A DNA stretch of 64,000 nt from Lascolabacillus massiliensis (GCF_001282625.1 NZ_CTEJ01000002.1:498501-562500); one strand, 5' to 3'; shown: positions 51,401 through 62,293, counted from the first letter of the stretch. Notes: generated from the sequence alone by a model not told the origin. Numbers and translations are program-made.

Positions 51401-54400
51401 ATGTTAATACTCCTGCTGGTTTTGCAGGAGAAGATGGTTTATGCATTAACAGCATCAGATAGATTAGTAACAGAGTCAAACAATAATGAAGTCGACTCGC
51501 TTCAAAATCCTCTTGAAAAACTTCATACCCCTCCCTATATACAAACCTCGATTAGGTATGACTTTCTGACTCAAAGATATATCCTCGAGAAAAGAATTGG
51601 TTCAACCCTCCTATCTGAGCCGGTTTATATGACCTTTGATGAATACAAAAGATATAATCAGCAACAAAATCAGACCAGTTACTTCAGAGAGCGCAACTCA
51701 CTCACTTACAACCCCTCTCAGTCGCCTCAACGTTATCAGCTGCCACAGCGAAAGAAAAAAAGAGATCCGATGGAATCGGTATTTGGTCCCGGCGGACTTC
51801 AGATTACCACCAACGGATATATTCAGGTGGGTGCAGGGTTTAAACGTAATATAATCAACAACCCTACTCTCCCGCAAAGAGCTCGCAGAAGGACATACTT
51901 TGATTTTGATCAGGATATTGATATCAACATGAATGCAAAGGTTGGTGAGAAGATCAACTTTGATATAAATTACGATAGTGAGGCAGGTTTTGATATGGAC
52001 TCCAAGAAGATAAGGCTTGCCTACACAGGAAATGAGGATGATATAATAAAGAATATTGAAGCGGGTAATGTGAGTATGACTACCACCAACTCGCTGATTG
52101 ATGGTGGTGCTGCACTTTTTGGGATAAAGAGTGATTTGCAGTTTGGTAACCTCCATATAAATACAATATTCTCGCAGCAGCAGTCGGAATCACAAACTGT
52201 TACCTCAAGCGGGGGAGTCAACACAACACCTTTTGAGTTCAGGGCAGATGAGTATGCTGTCAATCAGCATTTCTTTCTTGGTCACTATTTCAGGGAAGCA
52301 TATGATAAAGCGATGAGCAAGCTCCCCTTTGTGCAGTCGCGCGTCTCAATAACCCGTATGGAAGTATGGGTAACAAACAGGCGCAGCAATTATGAGCAGG
52401 TGCATGATATAGTTGCATTTGCCGATCTGGGTGAGCATGATAATATACATAACCCCCTGTGGATTAGCCAGGGCAGTGTAGAAATTACCCATAATGGTGC
52501 AAACAACTTGTATAGTCAGCTGACATCAGTCTACGATGGAGCACGTGATATCATCAATGTTGCAAGTGTGTTACCTGCAATGATGACACAGGGTACCGAT
52601 TACGAGAAGCTAGAGAATGCACGAATGCTTACTTCTGCTGAGTACAGATATCAGCCTCAGCTTGGATATATCTCCCTGAAAATGCCACTTCAGGATGATG
52701 AGGTACTTGCTGTCGCTTTTGAGTTCAGCTATAATGGCGATGTTTATCAGGTGGGTGAATTTGCAAATGATACTGAATCATCGGGAGCTGTTTTTGTTAA
52801 GCTCCTGAAGCCTGTTTCTCTATCACCATATTCACCAACATGGAATCTGATGATGAAAAATATCTACTCGCTGGGGTATGGAATTTATGAGATTCAGAAA
52901 GAGAGATTCAGGATGGATATCGCCTATCAAAGCGATTCGACAGGCATCTATCTTAACTATCTACCGGAGAATGGGATTGGTGACTGGCAATTGCTAAGTC
53001 TGATGAATCTCGATCGCCTTAACGGAAGGGGTGATCCCTATCCTGATGGCATATTTGATTTCCTTGATGGATATACTGTTGACACTGAAAACGGAAATAT
53101 CATCTTCCCTGTTGTTGAGCCATTTGGCTCTCATCTTAGACAGATTATAGGCAATGATGCTGTTGCTGACAGATATGTTTTTCAGGAGCTGTATGACTCA
53201 ACACTTACAGTTGCGAGACAGATACCGGAAAGAAACAAATTCCGCATGAGCGGTGAGTACAGAGGATCATCAGGCAGCGAAATAAATCTCAATGTAATGA
53301 ATATTGCCAGAGGTTCGGTAAGAGCTACTGCAGCAGGAGTGGTTCTGACTGAGGGTGTGGATTATAGTGTTGATTACATGATGGGGATGGTTACAATACT
53401 CAACAGACAGCTGATTGACTCAGGTACTCCCATCAGTGTGACAATTGAGAATCAGCCCATAATGCAGACTCAGAGAAAAACCCTCATGGGCATTAATTTG
53501 CTGTATGACATCAGTAAGAATCTTTCTGTAGGTGGAACATTGATGCACTATTATGAAAAACCGATTATTGCAAAGACCGCTTTTGGTGATGAGGCTTCAA
53601 AAAACACATTATGGGGGGCTAATTTGGAATATCGCAAGCAGTCATATATGCTTACCAATCTCCTGGATATGCTCCCTTTTGTGGAGGCTTCTGTGCCATC
53701 TGAGATTACTGCCAAACTTGAGTTCGCACAGATGATGCCTGGGCATTACAAAAATAAATACACAGGTGCTTATTCATATCTGGATGATTTTGAATCATCT
53801 GCACAGGGAATAGATATACACTCGCCATACACATGGACATTAGCCTCAACGCCATACAACAACAGTCCCAACGCCCTGTTTCCCGAAGCGGCACTTTCTA
53901 ATAACATCGATTATGGAAAGAACCGTGCTCAGTTAGCTTGGTTTTACATTGATGGAATATTTACACGCCGCAACTCGAATCTCACACCTTCTCATATAAA
54001 GAATGACCCTGATCAGCTCTCCAACCATCTGGTACGCGAGGTACTGGAAAGGGAAATCTTTCCTGAAAGAGATGCATATTATGGTATGCCTACAACAATA
54101 CCAGTGCTAAACATCTCATACTATCCGGATGAAAGAGGTCCGTATAATCTCGACCCGGAGGTGGACAGTGAGGGCAGATTGCTCAACCCTGCCAGTCGAT
54201 GGGGTGGTATAACACGACGTATGGATATACGTGATTTTGAGGCTGCTAATATTGAGTATATCGAGTTCTGGCTGATGGATCCGTTTGTAAACGACTCACT
54301 GGGTGTTTCACGAGGAGGTGATCTCTACTTTAACCTGGGGGATATTTCGGAAGATGTATTAAAAGATGGCAGGAAATTCTTCGAAAACGGTTTGCCACTT

Positions 54401-57400
54401 GATGGAGATACAACTGAAGTTGGCTATTCAGTTTGGGGAAAATATCCTAAGAGACAGTCAACAGTTTACGCTTTTGACAACTCTGAAGGAACTGACGCCA
54501 GGAAGATACAGGATGTTGGACTAAACGGGATGAGCAGTGAGGAGGAGAAAATATACCCTACTTATAGTCGCTACCTCGAGGAGTTGAAACCGCGACTCTC
54601 CGGTGCAACCATTGCAAGAATGGAAGAGGATCCCCATTCACCTTTAAATGACCCTTCGGGAGACAAATTCCGTCATTACAGGGGAAGCGAACCGGACCGC
54701 CTTCAACTATCTATCCTTGATCGATATAAATATTTCAACGGTACAGAGGGCAATTCACTTGCAGCAGAGGAGGATGGCCATTATGGGGCTTCACGCAATA
54801 CACCTGACGTGGAAGATATTAACGGTGATAATACGCTCAACGAGCATGAGTCATACTATCAGTATAAAATATCGCTGCGACCGGAAGATATGGTTGTAGG
54901 AAGCAATTTCATATCTGACAGCAGGGAAGTAACTGTAAGACTGCGCAATGGCAAGGATAGCAGAGTAACATGGTATCAGTTCAAGATACCGGTGAGAGAG
55001 TATCAGTCGGTCATCGGCAACATTCGCGGCTTCAATAATATCCGCTTCATGAGAATGTTCCTTACAGGTTTTGAAGAGCCTGTTTTCCTTAGATTTGCTA
55101 CACTTGAACTGGTTAGAAGCGATTGGCGTACTTATCGCCGTGACCTGGTTACAGGAGGTGATATCACCGGTGCAGGAAGCATTGACATATCAACAGTTAA
55201 CATTGAGGAGAATGGTAGCCGCACACCTATAAATTATGTTCTTCCTCCTGGGGTAAACAGAATTATCGATCCCGGGCAACCACAACTAAGGCAAGAGAAT
55301 GAGCAGTCGATGTCACTAAAAATAACCAATCTGGAACCGGGTGACTCAAGATCGGTTTACCGTAACAGTGCATATGATATGAGGCGATATAAACGTTTGC
55401 AGATGTTTGTTCATGCGAGCAGGCTTCAGGAAGACCCCAATCTGGAAGATGAAGATCTTACCATCTTTATCCGTCTGGGTTCGGATTATATGAATAACTA
55501 TTATGAGTATGAGATTCCGCTGAAAATAACTCCGGAAGGGCAGTACAGCACACATAACGAGGAAGATAGGGAAAAAGTATGGCCTGCTGCCAATATGTTT
55601 AATTTTCCGCTGGACTTGCTAACTGCTTTGAAAAATGAGCGCAATAAAGCAGAACATGAGGGATTGATAAGTGACATATTCAGCCGCTTTTCAAAACCTG
55701 ATCCTGAAAAACCATACAATGCTGTATCGATTGCCGGCAATCCATCACTGGAAGAAGTGAAGGTCATGATGATCGGAATACGTAACAGATCTGATGCAGT
55801 GAAGTCTGCCGAAGTATGGGTTAATGAGATGCGACTTAGTGAGTTTGACGAGAAAGGTGGTTGGGCTGCCCAGGCAAATGTTAATCTGGCACTTTCAGAT
55901 ATTGGAAATATCAACATCTCAGGCAGAAAGGAGACTGCAGGATTCGGGGCAATTGATCAGAGCATCCTGCAACGGAGGTATGATGATTTCACATCATTTA
56001 GTCTGGCTCTAAACCTGCAACTGGGACGCTTCATGCCAAAACAGGCAAAACTCTCAGCTCCACTATACTACTCTTTCACCAATCAGCTATCAGCACCAAT
56101 GTATGATCCTTTCAATAAAGATATTTTATTGTCGGAGTCGCTTAAACTATCGGACAATCAAAACTTCACCGACTCCATCAAGAGCATCTCATTAACTACA
56201 TGGACCAACAAGAATCTGAGCTTGAACAATCTCTTTTTTGATATTAAAAGTAGCAAGCCAATGCCATATGACCCTGCTAATTTCAGGTTTGGATATTCAA
56301 GTAATGTAAACAGACAAAAAAGTCCAGATACCGAATTTGCTACAATAAAAGATTGGCGTCTTAATGGTGAATACAGTTACTCTCCACTTATAAAACCATG
56401 GCAGCCATTTGCAGACTCTAAATATTTCAACTGGATAAACTTCAGGTTTGCACCCAATTCTCTCAGGTTATCTTCTATGTTATATCGCAATTATCAGGAG
56501 ATAAAGTTAAGAGATCTGACGCAGTCGCCCAATGATGGACAAAACAGGTTCCTCACATTCAGCAGTAATTTCTTCTGGGACAGGGATTTTGCCTTTACAT
56601 GGGATATGACCAGAAACCTTCGCCTGTCGTTTCGTTCTGGAACACTTGCAGAGATCGAGGAGCCATACCTTCAGGTGAACAGACAGATAAACAGAAGTGA
56701 TTATGAGATATGGAGGGATTCGGTAATTCATAGTATAACAGAGCTGGGCAGACCACTTAATTATGAGCAGTCGTCCGAAATAACCTACACCCTACCCTTT
56801 GCAAATATTCCATTTCTCAACTGGATTAATTCGAGCGTTGCCTATAACTCCCGCTACAGGTGGGAAAGGGGTGCATTTATAGAGGATGCTCTGATAGGGA
56901 ATTTCTTGCAGAATGATCTCTCGGTGACTTTGAACAGTGTGTTAAATTTCACCACGCTATACCGGAAATCGCCTCTGAAGACTATAAACATTAACCTTGG
57001 ATATAAAACGAGAACAGATCTGCCCGGATATAAACCTGTTATAGGTGATATATTTGGTCAGCACAGCAATTCAGGGGTACTACAGCCGGGAATTGCCTTT
57101 GCTTTTGGTTTGGATGGTGGAATGGACTTCGTGAAACGTGCACTTGACAATGATCTTCTGGTTATTAATGAGGAAAACATCACACCGGCATTCTTTAATG
57201 AGACCGATAATATGAGAATGGAGGCTGTTATTGAGCCGGTGAAAGGACTACTGATCAGTTTGAACATGATATATGAGGATAACCGGAGAACAGAATTGCA
57301 ATATATGGTGGATGGTATGCCTGTTATCCGTGGCGGAAGTTTTGCTATGTCAACAGTTGCTATATCCAATTATGGTACCCAAGCCTTCAATAAGTTCATG

Positions 57401-58228
57401 CAAAACAGGGAGATTATTGCAACCAGAGTTCATGGGCAATATCGCAATTTAAACCTTCAGGATATTTTTCCTGAAGGTAACCCAGTGATAAAATCCAACT
57501 CTGCTGATGTTCTGATACCCGCATTTATTTCGGCATACACAGGCAGAAACCCGGATAAAACGGGATTGACTGCTTTTCCCGATATACTAACTCTGTTGCC
57601 CAACTGGAATATCAGTTACAGGATTAATTCGCTCACTCTCAACCATCGTTATGTATCTCAATACAGAGTTGGGTCATACTCATCTTTCTTAAGCTGGAAA
57701 CCGGTTACTGATAACAAAAACAGCAATCTGGGCTATATCCGGGATCCTGCGTCAGGTGCGCTTATTGCTACAACACCTTTCGATATTCCTGCAGTCAGCA
57801 TAATCGAGAGCTTCAACCCATTGATAGAGGCACAAAGTGTACTTTACAACGATGTTAATATGTCAGTCCGACTGAATAAAACCCGTGCACTAAATCTAAA
57901 TATTGCTTCAAACAGGGTTGTGGAAACAAGTGATAATGATTTCATAGTTAGTATGGGTTACAAGTATGCAAATCTTACTACAAGGATGGATTTGTCTCAT
58001 AAATCGACTAAGGCACTTATCAGAAAGCTTGAGGATGGATTTACTCAGGCAGCGAGTGGACTAAAATCTACATCAATTTATTTAACTGCGGATTATGCTT
58101 TAAGCAAAACAATGACTCTGAGGGCATTTTATGAGAGGATACAGCATAGACCGACTGTATCTTCCAACTCATATCCGATGATTAACAGCAATGCCGGTGT
58201 TAGTGTCAGGCTGAACCTTAATCAATAA
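51401..58228 (+). CDS. sprA: SprA (Sov), type IX secretion system outer-membrane translocon
   Basis: The 2,275-residue protein matches SprA/Sov in size and sequence. It has a short hydrophobic N-terminus, SprA_N-like domains (GPGGLQITTNGYIQVGAGFKR, FDINYDSEAGFDMDSKKIRLAYTGNEDDIIKNIEAGNVSM), long beta-barrel stretches, EYRGSSGSEINLNVMNIARG and ENQPIMQTQRKTLMG, and a C-terminus ending in Leu-Asn-Gln. SprA forms the huge outer-membrane pore of type IX secretion and is required for export of gliding and protease cargo. The N-terminus MLILLLVLQEKMVYA has no basic residues; a CTG at 51377 would add KKFIH and improve a signal peptide. Confidence 0.96.
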   Translation: MLILLLVLQEKMVYALTASDRLVTESNNNEVDSLQNPLEKLHTPPYIQTSIRYDFLTQRYILEKRIGSTLLSEPVYMTFDEYKRYNQQQNQTSYFRERNSLTYNPSQSPQRYQLPQRKKKRDPMESVFGPGGLQITTNGYIQVGAGFKRNIINNPTLPQRARRRTYFDFDQDIDINMNAKVGEKINFDINYDSEAGFDMDSKKIRLAYTGNEDDIIKNIEAGNVSMTTTNSLIDGGAALFGIKSDLQFGNLHINTIFSQQQSESQTVTSSGGVNTTPFEFRADEYAVNQHFFLGHYFREAYDKAMSKLPFVQSRVSITRMEVWVTNRRSNYEQVHDIVAFADLGEHDNIHNPLWISQGSVEITHNGANNLYSQLTSVYDGARDIINVASVLPAMMTQGTDYEKLENARMLTSAEYRYQPQLGYISLKMPLQDDEVLAVAFEFSYNGDVYQVGEFANDTESSGAVFVKLLKPVSLSPYSPTWNLMMKNIYSLGYGIYEIQKERFRMDIAYQSDSTGIYLNYLPENGIGDWQLLSLMNLDRLNGRGDPYPDGIFDFLDGYTVDTENGNIIFPVVEPFGSHLRQIIGNDAVADRYVFQELYDSTLTVARQIPERNKFRMSGEYRGSSGSEINLNVMNIARGSVRATAAGVVLTEGVDYSVDYMMGMVTILNRQLIDSGTPISVTIENQPIMQTQRKTLMGINLLYDISKNLSVGGTLMHYYEKPIIAKTAFGDEASKNTLWGANLEYRKQSYMLTNLLDMLPFVEASVPSEITAKLEFAQMMPGHYKNKYTGAYSYLDDFESSAQGIDIHSPYTWTLASTPYNNSPNALFPEAALSNNIDYGKNRAQLAWFYIDGIFTRRNSNLTPSHIKNDPDQLSNHLVREVLEREIFPERDAYYGMPTTIPVLNISYYPDERGPYNLDPEVDSEGRLLNPASRWGGITRRMDIRDFEAANIEYIEFWLMDPFVNDSLGVSRGGDLYFNLGDISEDVLKDGRKFFENGLPLDGDTTEVGYSVWGKYPKRQSTVYAFDNSEGTDARKIQDVGLNGMSSEEEKIYPTYSRYLEELKPRLSGATIARMEEDPHSPLNDPSGDKFRHYRGSEPDRLQLSILDRYKYFNGTEGNSLAAEEDGHYGASRNTPDVEDINGDNTLNEHESYYQYKISLRPEDMVVGSNFISDSREVTVRLRNGKDSRVTWYQFKIPVREYQSVIGNIRGFNNIRFMRMFLTGFEEPVFLRFATLELVRSDWRTYRRDLVTGGDITGAGSIDISTVNIEENGSRTPINYVLPPGVNRIIDPGQPQLRQENEQSMSLKITNLEPGDSRSVYRNSAYDMRRYKRLQMFVHASRLQEDPNLEDEDLTIFIRLGSDYMNNYYEYEIPLKITPEGQYSTHNEEDREKVWPAANMFNFPLDLLTALKNERNKAEHEGLISDIFSRFSKPDPEKPYNAVSIAGNPSLEEVKVMMIGIRNRSDAVKSAEVWVNEMRLSEFDEKGGWAAQANVNLALSDIGNINISGRKETAGFGAIDQSILQRRYDDFTSFSLALNLQLGRFMPKQAKLSAPLYYSFTNQLSAPMYDPFNKDILLSESLKLSDNQNFTDSIKSISLTTWTNKNLSLNNLFFDIKSSKPMPYDPANFRFGYSSNVNRQKSPDTEFATIKDWRLNGEYSYSPLIKPWQPFADSKYFNWINFRFAPNSLRLSSMLYRNYQEIKLRDLTQSPNDGQNRFLTFSSNFFWDRDFAFTWDMTRNLRLSFRSGTLAEIEEPYLQVNRQINRSDYEIWRDSVIHSITELGRPLNYEQSSEITYTLPFANIPFLNWINSSVAYNSRYRWERGAFIEDALIGNFLQNDLSVTLNSVLNFTTLYRKSPLKTININLGYKTRTDLPGYKPVIGDIFGQHSNSGVLQPGIAFAFGLDGGMDFVKRALDNDLLVINEENITPAFFNETDNMRMEAVIEPVKGLLISLNMIYEDNRRTELQYMVDGMPVIRGGSFAMSTVAISNYGTQAFNKFMQNREIIATRVHGQYRNLNLQDIFPEGNPVIKSNSADVLIPAFISAYTGRNPDKTGLTAFPDILTLLPNWNISYRINSLTLNHRYVSQYRVGSYSSFLSWKPVTDNKNSNLGYIRDPASGALIATTPFDIPAVSIIESFNPLIEAQSVLYNDVNMSVRLNKTRALNLNIASNRVVETSDNDFIVSMGYKYANLTTRMDLSHKSTKALIRKLEDGFTQAASGLKSTSIYLTADYALSKTMTLRAFYERIQHRPTVSSNSYPMINSNAGVSVRLNLNQ

Positions 58229-58242
58229 GTGATCTTAAAAGA

Positions 58243-58277
58243 TTAACACTCAACAAAAAAGGTGTTTTGAATGTTAA
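58243..58277 (+). terminator. Possible terminator after sprA
   Basis: TTAACACTCAA (58243-58253) and TTGAATGTTAA (58267-58277) form an 11-position stem with one mismatch and an A-rich loop, directly after sprA. There is no U-run, so the call is weak. Confidence 0.35.
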
Positions 58278-58304
58278 GATTAAAACATTCTAAAAATCAC
58301 GAAT

Positions 58305-59042
58305 ATGAGAGTCTTAATTTTAACTGTATTACTAATGAGCGCATTTCAGGGAGTAAGTTCTCAATCACTCAAAACTGTTTCATATCAGGATGAAACTCAG
58401 AAATTAAACGGTATTGTAACTTCAAATGCGGGGCAGAAACTACCGGGAGTGCTTATCCTGCCTGCCTGGAGAGGTGTGGATAATGAAGCACGACAGGCTG
58501 CTATGGATCTTGAGAAAGAGGGTTATATTGCTTTTATTGCCGATATTTATGGAGAAGGAAATAATCCTGAAGATAATGCCGCTGCTGCAAAGTTGGCCGG
58601 TACCTACCGAAATGATTATAAGGCATATCAACGGAGAATCTCGTTAGCTTTAGAGCAGTTAAAGGCTCAGGGAGCAGAAAAGGTTGCTGTGATTGGATAC
58701 TGCTTTGGTGGTACAGGTGCTTTAGAGGCTGCAAGAGGAGGATTGGATGTTGAAGGAGTGGTTTCTATACATGGAGGATTGAGTAAGGATATTTCTCGTA
58801 CAAACGGCCCTATCACCACCAAAGTACTGGTAGAGCACCCTGCAGAAGACAAGAGTGTTTCTGAGGAAGATTTTGACAATCTGGTGAAAGAGCTTAAGGA
58901 GGGTAATGCCGACTGGCAGATTATTATATATGCAAACACAGGTCACACTTTCACTAATCCTGAATCGCAGGAATATGACGAAGTTATGGCAAAAAGGGCA
59001 TGGAACCATACCTTGTTGTTTTTAGAAGAATGTTTAAAATGA
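58305..59042 (+). CDS. Dienelactone hydrolase family protein
   Basis: The 245-residue protein has a signal peptide (to about residue 19, GVSSQ) and an alpha/beta hydrolase domain. The nucleophile Cys lies in VIGYCFGGTGALEAARGG, an acidic residue in VEHPAEDKSV, and the His in NTGHTFTNPES. This DLH-type enzyme would act on an unknown ester or lactone in the envelope. It follows sprA by 76 bases. Confidence 0.9.
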   Translation: MRVLILTVLLMSAFQGVSSQSLKTVSYQDETQKLNGIVTSNAGQKLPGVLILPAWRGVDNEARQAAMDLEKEGYIAFIADIYGEGNNPEDNAAAAKLAGTYRNDYKAYQRRISLALEQLKAQGAEKVAVIGYCFGGTGALEAARGGLDVEGVVSIHGGLSKDISRTNGPITTKVLVEHPAEDKSVSEEDFDNLVKELKEGNADWQIIIYANTGHTFTNPESQEYDEVMAKRAWNHTLLFLEECLK

Positions 59043-59269
59043 ATTTTAATAACAATAAACTTAAAATCCCATTTTAACAAAACATAATTTAAAACTATAA
59101 TAGGCCTTTTTTTCTTAATTATTGTTGAAACATCGGTTTTTTCACTCATTTTTTCAATTTTAAGATGATATGTTAAACAAAAAAGTCGTTTATTTGTTAA
59201 ATTATTGATTAATAAAGACGATCTTTGAAATTAAAATTGTAATAAAAACGGAGGTAAGTAAAAATAAGT

Positions 59270-60832
59270 ATGAAAAAATCGACTATTTGGTTGCTTGCCG
59301 TAGTGATGTTTACCGCTTTCTTTGCTTTGCTGTTTCTGCAGGTGAGATATATGCGGACAAGTATGAATATCCGTACCCAGCAGTTTGACGAACAGGTCAA
59401 CAGAAGCTTGTATAATGTGATGAGGGACCTTGAACAGGACCAGACACTATACTACCTGGAACAGGATATGATTGAGTCGGAAAACAGATATACACAGCAG
59501 TATAGCCAGTCGGGCAATACAGAAGGCATCACAAATGAGCAGTCAGTTACTGCCGGTGAGCAGGCTGATGTTGGTGGACAGGAACTTGAATCGAACAGAC
59601 CGCAACTATCGTTACGTCCGGAAGAGGATCAGGAGAGGGTATTTATTACACCTCGGCAGAATGCCAGTACAATCTCCAAGACGCAGTATGAAATGCAGCA
59701 AATACTATCGAAACGTTATCTGCATGAACGATCGCTTTTGGATGAAGTTATCTTTAAGATAATGAATCGTGCCAGCAATGAGCCTATAGAGAACAGGGTT
59801 GACTTCAACCGATTGGAGCAAAACATCAGGTTAGAGCTATCCTATAATGGATTGAATGAGCCGTTCAGTTTTCAGGTAGTGAATTTCAACAACGAAGTGG
59901 TTTATTCATCACCGGGCTTTTCGAACAGAGACAGAAGTGCGATATATACTCAGACACTGTTTCCCTACGATTCATCGGCAAAGCTTAATACTTTGAGGGT
60001 ATATTTCCCTACAAAAAGAAATTATGTTTATAGCGAACTTTCATTCTTCATACCATCTCTGATTTTCACGTTTATCCTATTGATAACGTTTATTTTTACA
60101 ATGGTATCGTTATTCAGGCAAAAGCGTTTGTCTGAAATGAAAAATGATTTTATTAATAACATGACGCATGAGTTAAAAACTCCTGTATCAACAATTTCAC
60201 TGGCATCACAGATGCTTAAGGATGAGTCTATTCTGAAATCACCGGAAGTGTTTAAACATGTAACCGGCGTGATTAATGATGAGACCAAGCGTTTGAGCCT
60301 CCAGGTAGAAAAGGTATTGCATATGTCACTGTTTGATCAGCAGAAGACCAAACTAAAGATGAAAGAGTTAGATGCAAACGATCTGGTGGCGAGTGTTGCC
60401 AATACGCATGTTTTGAAGGTGGAAAAACTTGAAGGTACACTTGATATTGATCTTCAGGCTGAGAGATCTACAATATATGTGGATGAAATGCACTTTACAA
60501 ACGTGCTTTTTAATATTCTGGATAATGCACTGAAATATCGCAAGAGAGATGTGCCGCCGGAATTGATGATTCGCACACGTAATGAAGGAAATAAAATCAT
60601 TATCTCGATTGAGGATAATGGAATTGGAATGAAAAAGGAGGATGCTAAAAAAGTATTCGAGAGATTCTATCGTGTACATACAGGCAACAGGCACGATGTG
60701 AAGGGATTTGGACTGGGATTGGCCTATGTAAAGAAAATAGTAACAGATCTGAATGGCACTATACGTGCTGATAGTGATCTAGGTAAAGGAACAAAATTTA
60801 TAATAAGTTTACCCGTAATAACACAAAAATGA
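59270..60832 (+). CDS. rprX: Sensor histidine kinase RprX
   Basis: The 520-residue protein has a membrane helix near residues 6-26, an extracytoplasmic sensor domain (about 30-245, with many Gln and Glu), and a second helix at about 255-280. A HisKA domain with the phospho-acceptor His (NNMTHELKTPVSTISLASQML) and an ATP-binding domain (VLFNILDNALKYRKR, ISIEDNGIGM, FGLGLAYVKKIV) follow. The sequence and gene pair resemble RprX/RprY of Bacteroides, linked to tetracycline-related and stress responses there. It is one base away from rprY. Confidence 0.9.
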   Translation: MKKSTIWLLAVVMFTAFFALLFLQVRYMRTSMNIRTQQFDEQVNRSLYNVMRDLEQDQTLYYLEQDMIESENRYTQQYSQSGNTEGITNEQSVTAGEQADVGGQELESNRPQLSLRPEEDQERVFITPRQNASTISKTQYEMQQILSKRYLHERSLLDEVIFKIMNRASNEPIENRVDFNRLEQNIRLELSYNGLNEPFSFQVVNFNNEVVYSSPGFSNRDRSAIYTQTLFPYDSSAKLNTLRVYFPTKRNYVYSELSFFIPSLIFTFILLITFIFTMVSLFRQKRLSEMKNDFINNMTHELKTPVSTISLASQMLKDESILKSPEVFKHVTGVINDETKRLSLQVEKVLHMSLFDQQKTKLKMKELDANDLVASVANTHVLKVEKLEGTLDIDLQAERSTIYVDEMHFTNVLFNILDNALKYRKRDVPPELMIRTRNEGNKIIISIEDNGIGMKKEDAKKVFERFYRVHTGNRHDVKGFGLGLAYVKKIVTDLNGTIRADSDLGKGTKFIISLPVITQK

Positions 60833-60833
60833 T

Positions 60834-61550
60834 ATGGAAGAAAAATTGAAGATTTTTTTATGCGAAGATGATGAAAATCTTGGCATGCTGTTGAGAGAGT
60901 ATCTCCAGGCTAAAGGGTTTGATACCGACCTGTTCCCTGATGGGGAAGCCGGTTTCAAAGGGTTTGTAAAAACAAAATACGACCTGTGCATTGTTGACGT
61001 GATGATGCCAAAAAAAGATGGTGTAACATTGGTTAAGGAAATTAGACAAATCAACTCTGAGATTCCAGTGATTTTCCTTACTGCTAAAAATATGAAAGAG
61101 GATGTACTGGAAGGCTTCAAAGCAGGAGCTGATGACTATATTACCAAACCTTTCAGTATGGAAGAACTTGTTCTTCGTATTGAAGCGATTATCCGTCGTG
61201 TTAAAGGCAAGAAGAGCAAAGAACAGCAGGTATACAGCTTTGGTTCGATGATGTTTGATACTCAGAAACAGATTCTGACTATTGGTGACATTCAGACTAA
61301 ACTTACTACAAAAGAGTCTGAGCTACTTTCACTTCTTTGCGCTCATGCAAATGATATACTCGAAAGAAACCACGCTCTGAAGCAGATATGGGAAGAGGAT
61401 ACATATTTCAATGCCCGCAGTATGGATGTTTATATCACTAAACTGCGCAAGTTGCTGAAACCTGAACCCAATATTGAAATTATCAACATTCATGGTAAAG
61501 GATACAAACTTATAGTTCCAACCGAAGAAGATGATAAGTCAGAGTTATAA
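60834..61550 (+). CDS. rprY: Response regulator RprY
   Basis: The 238-residue protein has a receiver domain (FLCEDDENLG; phospho-acceptor Asp in CIVDVMMPKKDG; Lys in YITKPFS) and an OmpR-type winged helix (LTTKESELLSLLCAHANDILERNHALKQIWEEDTYFNARSMDVYITKLRKLLK, then GKGYKLI). It resembles RprY of Bacteroides and Porphyromonas. It is co-transcribed with rprX and followed by a strong terminator. Confidence 0.93.
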   Translation: MEEKLKIFLCEDDENLGMLLREYLQAKGFDTDLFPDGEAGFKGFVKTKYDLCIVDVMMPKKDGVTLVKEIRQINSEIPVIFLTAKNMKEDVLEGFKAGADDYITKPFSMEELVLRIEAIIRRVKGKKSKEQQVYSFGSMMFDTQKQILTIGDIQTKLTTKESELLSLLCAHANDILERNHALKQIWEEDTYFNARSMDVYITKLRKLLKPEPNIEIINIHGKGYKLIVPTEEDDKSEL

Positions 61551-61583
61551 TAGCTGTACACTGAAAATTTAAAAAAGATCGGG

Positions 61584-61620
61584 CAGGAGGAGAAATATAA
61601 TTTTCTCCTCCTGTTTTTTT
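61584..61620 (+). terminator. Terminator of rprXY
   Basis: CAGGAGGAGAAA (61584-61595) pairs with TTTCTCCTCCTG (61602-61613) as a perfect 12-bp stem, followed by TTTTTTT (61614-61620). Confidence 0.93.
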
Positions 61621-61675
61621 ATTACCTGAAAAATTGCAATAAAAACAAGACATCTGTAAACATATTTTATTAATA

Positions 61676-61706
61676 TTGTAGTTTATAAGTAAATACTATA
61701 ACTTTG
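61676..61706 (+). promoter_or_regulatory. Promoter of the metal efflux operon
   Basis: TTG (61676-61678) and TAACTTTG (61699-61706) are 20 bases apart. Transcription would begin near 61713, about 48 bases before the ATG at 61761. Confidence 0.6.
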
Positions 61707-61760
61707 TGGAGTATAATTCTGAATCATAATATGTAAGAATTGAAGAGTGAGAAGCAAAAG

Positions 61761-62198
61761 ATGAGATTCATTAAAAAAATAGCACCATTTTTTTTAATTT
61801 TTGCAGGCTTTATACTGCTTGCTCATACTGTTATACCTCATCATCATCACGACGACTCCACAATTGTTTTATTAAGCATTCATAAATCAAACTGTACACC
61901 TCATGATCATAACCAGTGCGATTCAAATCACTGTGATAACTCTGACAGGGATTGTCGGGATAACAGTAAGAATTGTACAGATGCTAATATTGTTCTTAAA
62001 GGTGGCGACGACTCAAGAGAAGAGTTAACAGTTGAAGTAAATGATCTTACTCCGCTCCTGTTGCTTTTTTCAGCAGTTGATGAGTATCACACACTTATAG
62101 AAGATTTTCAATCTGAGTTTTACGACACTTTTACCATCCCGGATTATACCGACTATCTGCCTGACTCTCAGGGATTGAGAGCACCCCCTGTTTGCTGA
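61761..62198 (+). CDS. His/Cys-rich membrane-anchored protein, DUF6769-like
   Basis: From MRFIKKIAPF the 145-residue product has one membrane helix (about 7-25) followed by VIPHHHHDDS, then a run with many His, Cys, Asp and Asn (CTPHDHNQCDSNHCDN, DRDCRDNSKNC). It ends in a conserved GLRAPPVC. Such proteins precede CusBA/CzcBA-like operons in Bacteroidetes and probably bind metal ions in the periplasm. The frame is open to a TTG at 61740. Metal not identified. Confidence 0.75.
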   Translation: MRFIKKIAPFFLIFAGFILLAHTVIPHHHHDDSTIVLLSIHKSNCTPHDHNQCDSNHCDNSDRDCRDNSKNCTDANIVLKGGDDSREELTVEVNDLTPLLLLFSAVDEYHTLIEDFQSEFYDTFTIPDYTDYLPDSQGLRAPPVC

Positions 62199-62293
62199 TT
62201 TATCCAATTTAATTATCAAACTTCTTTATACAGCTTCTTTTTTAGAGGAGGTACTTGAATGAAGTATAGGATAAACTGAGTAAATAAACCAAA

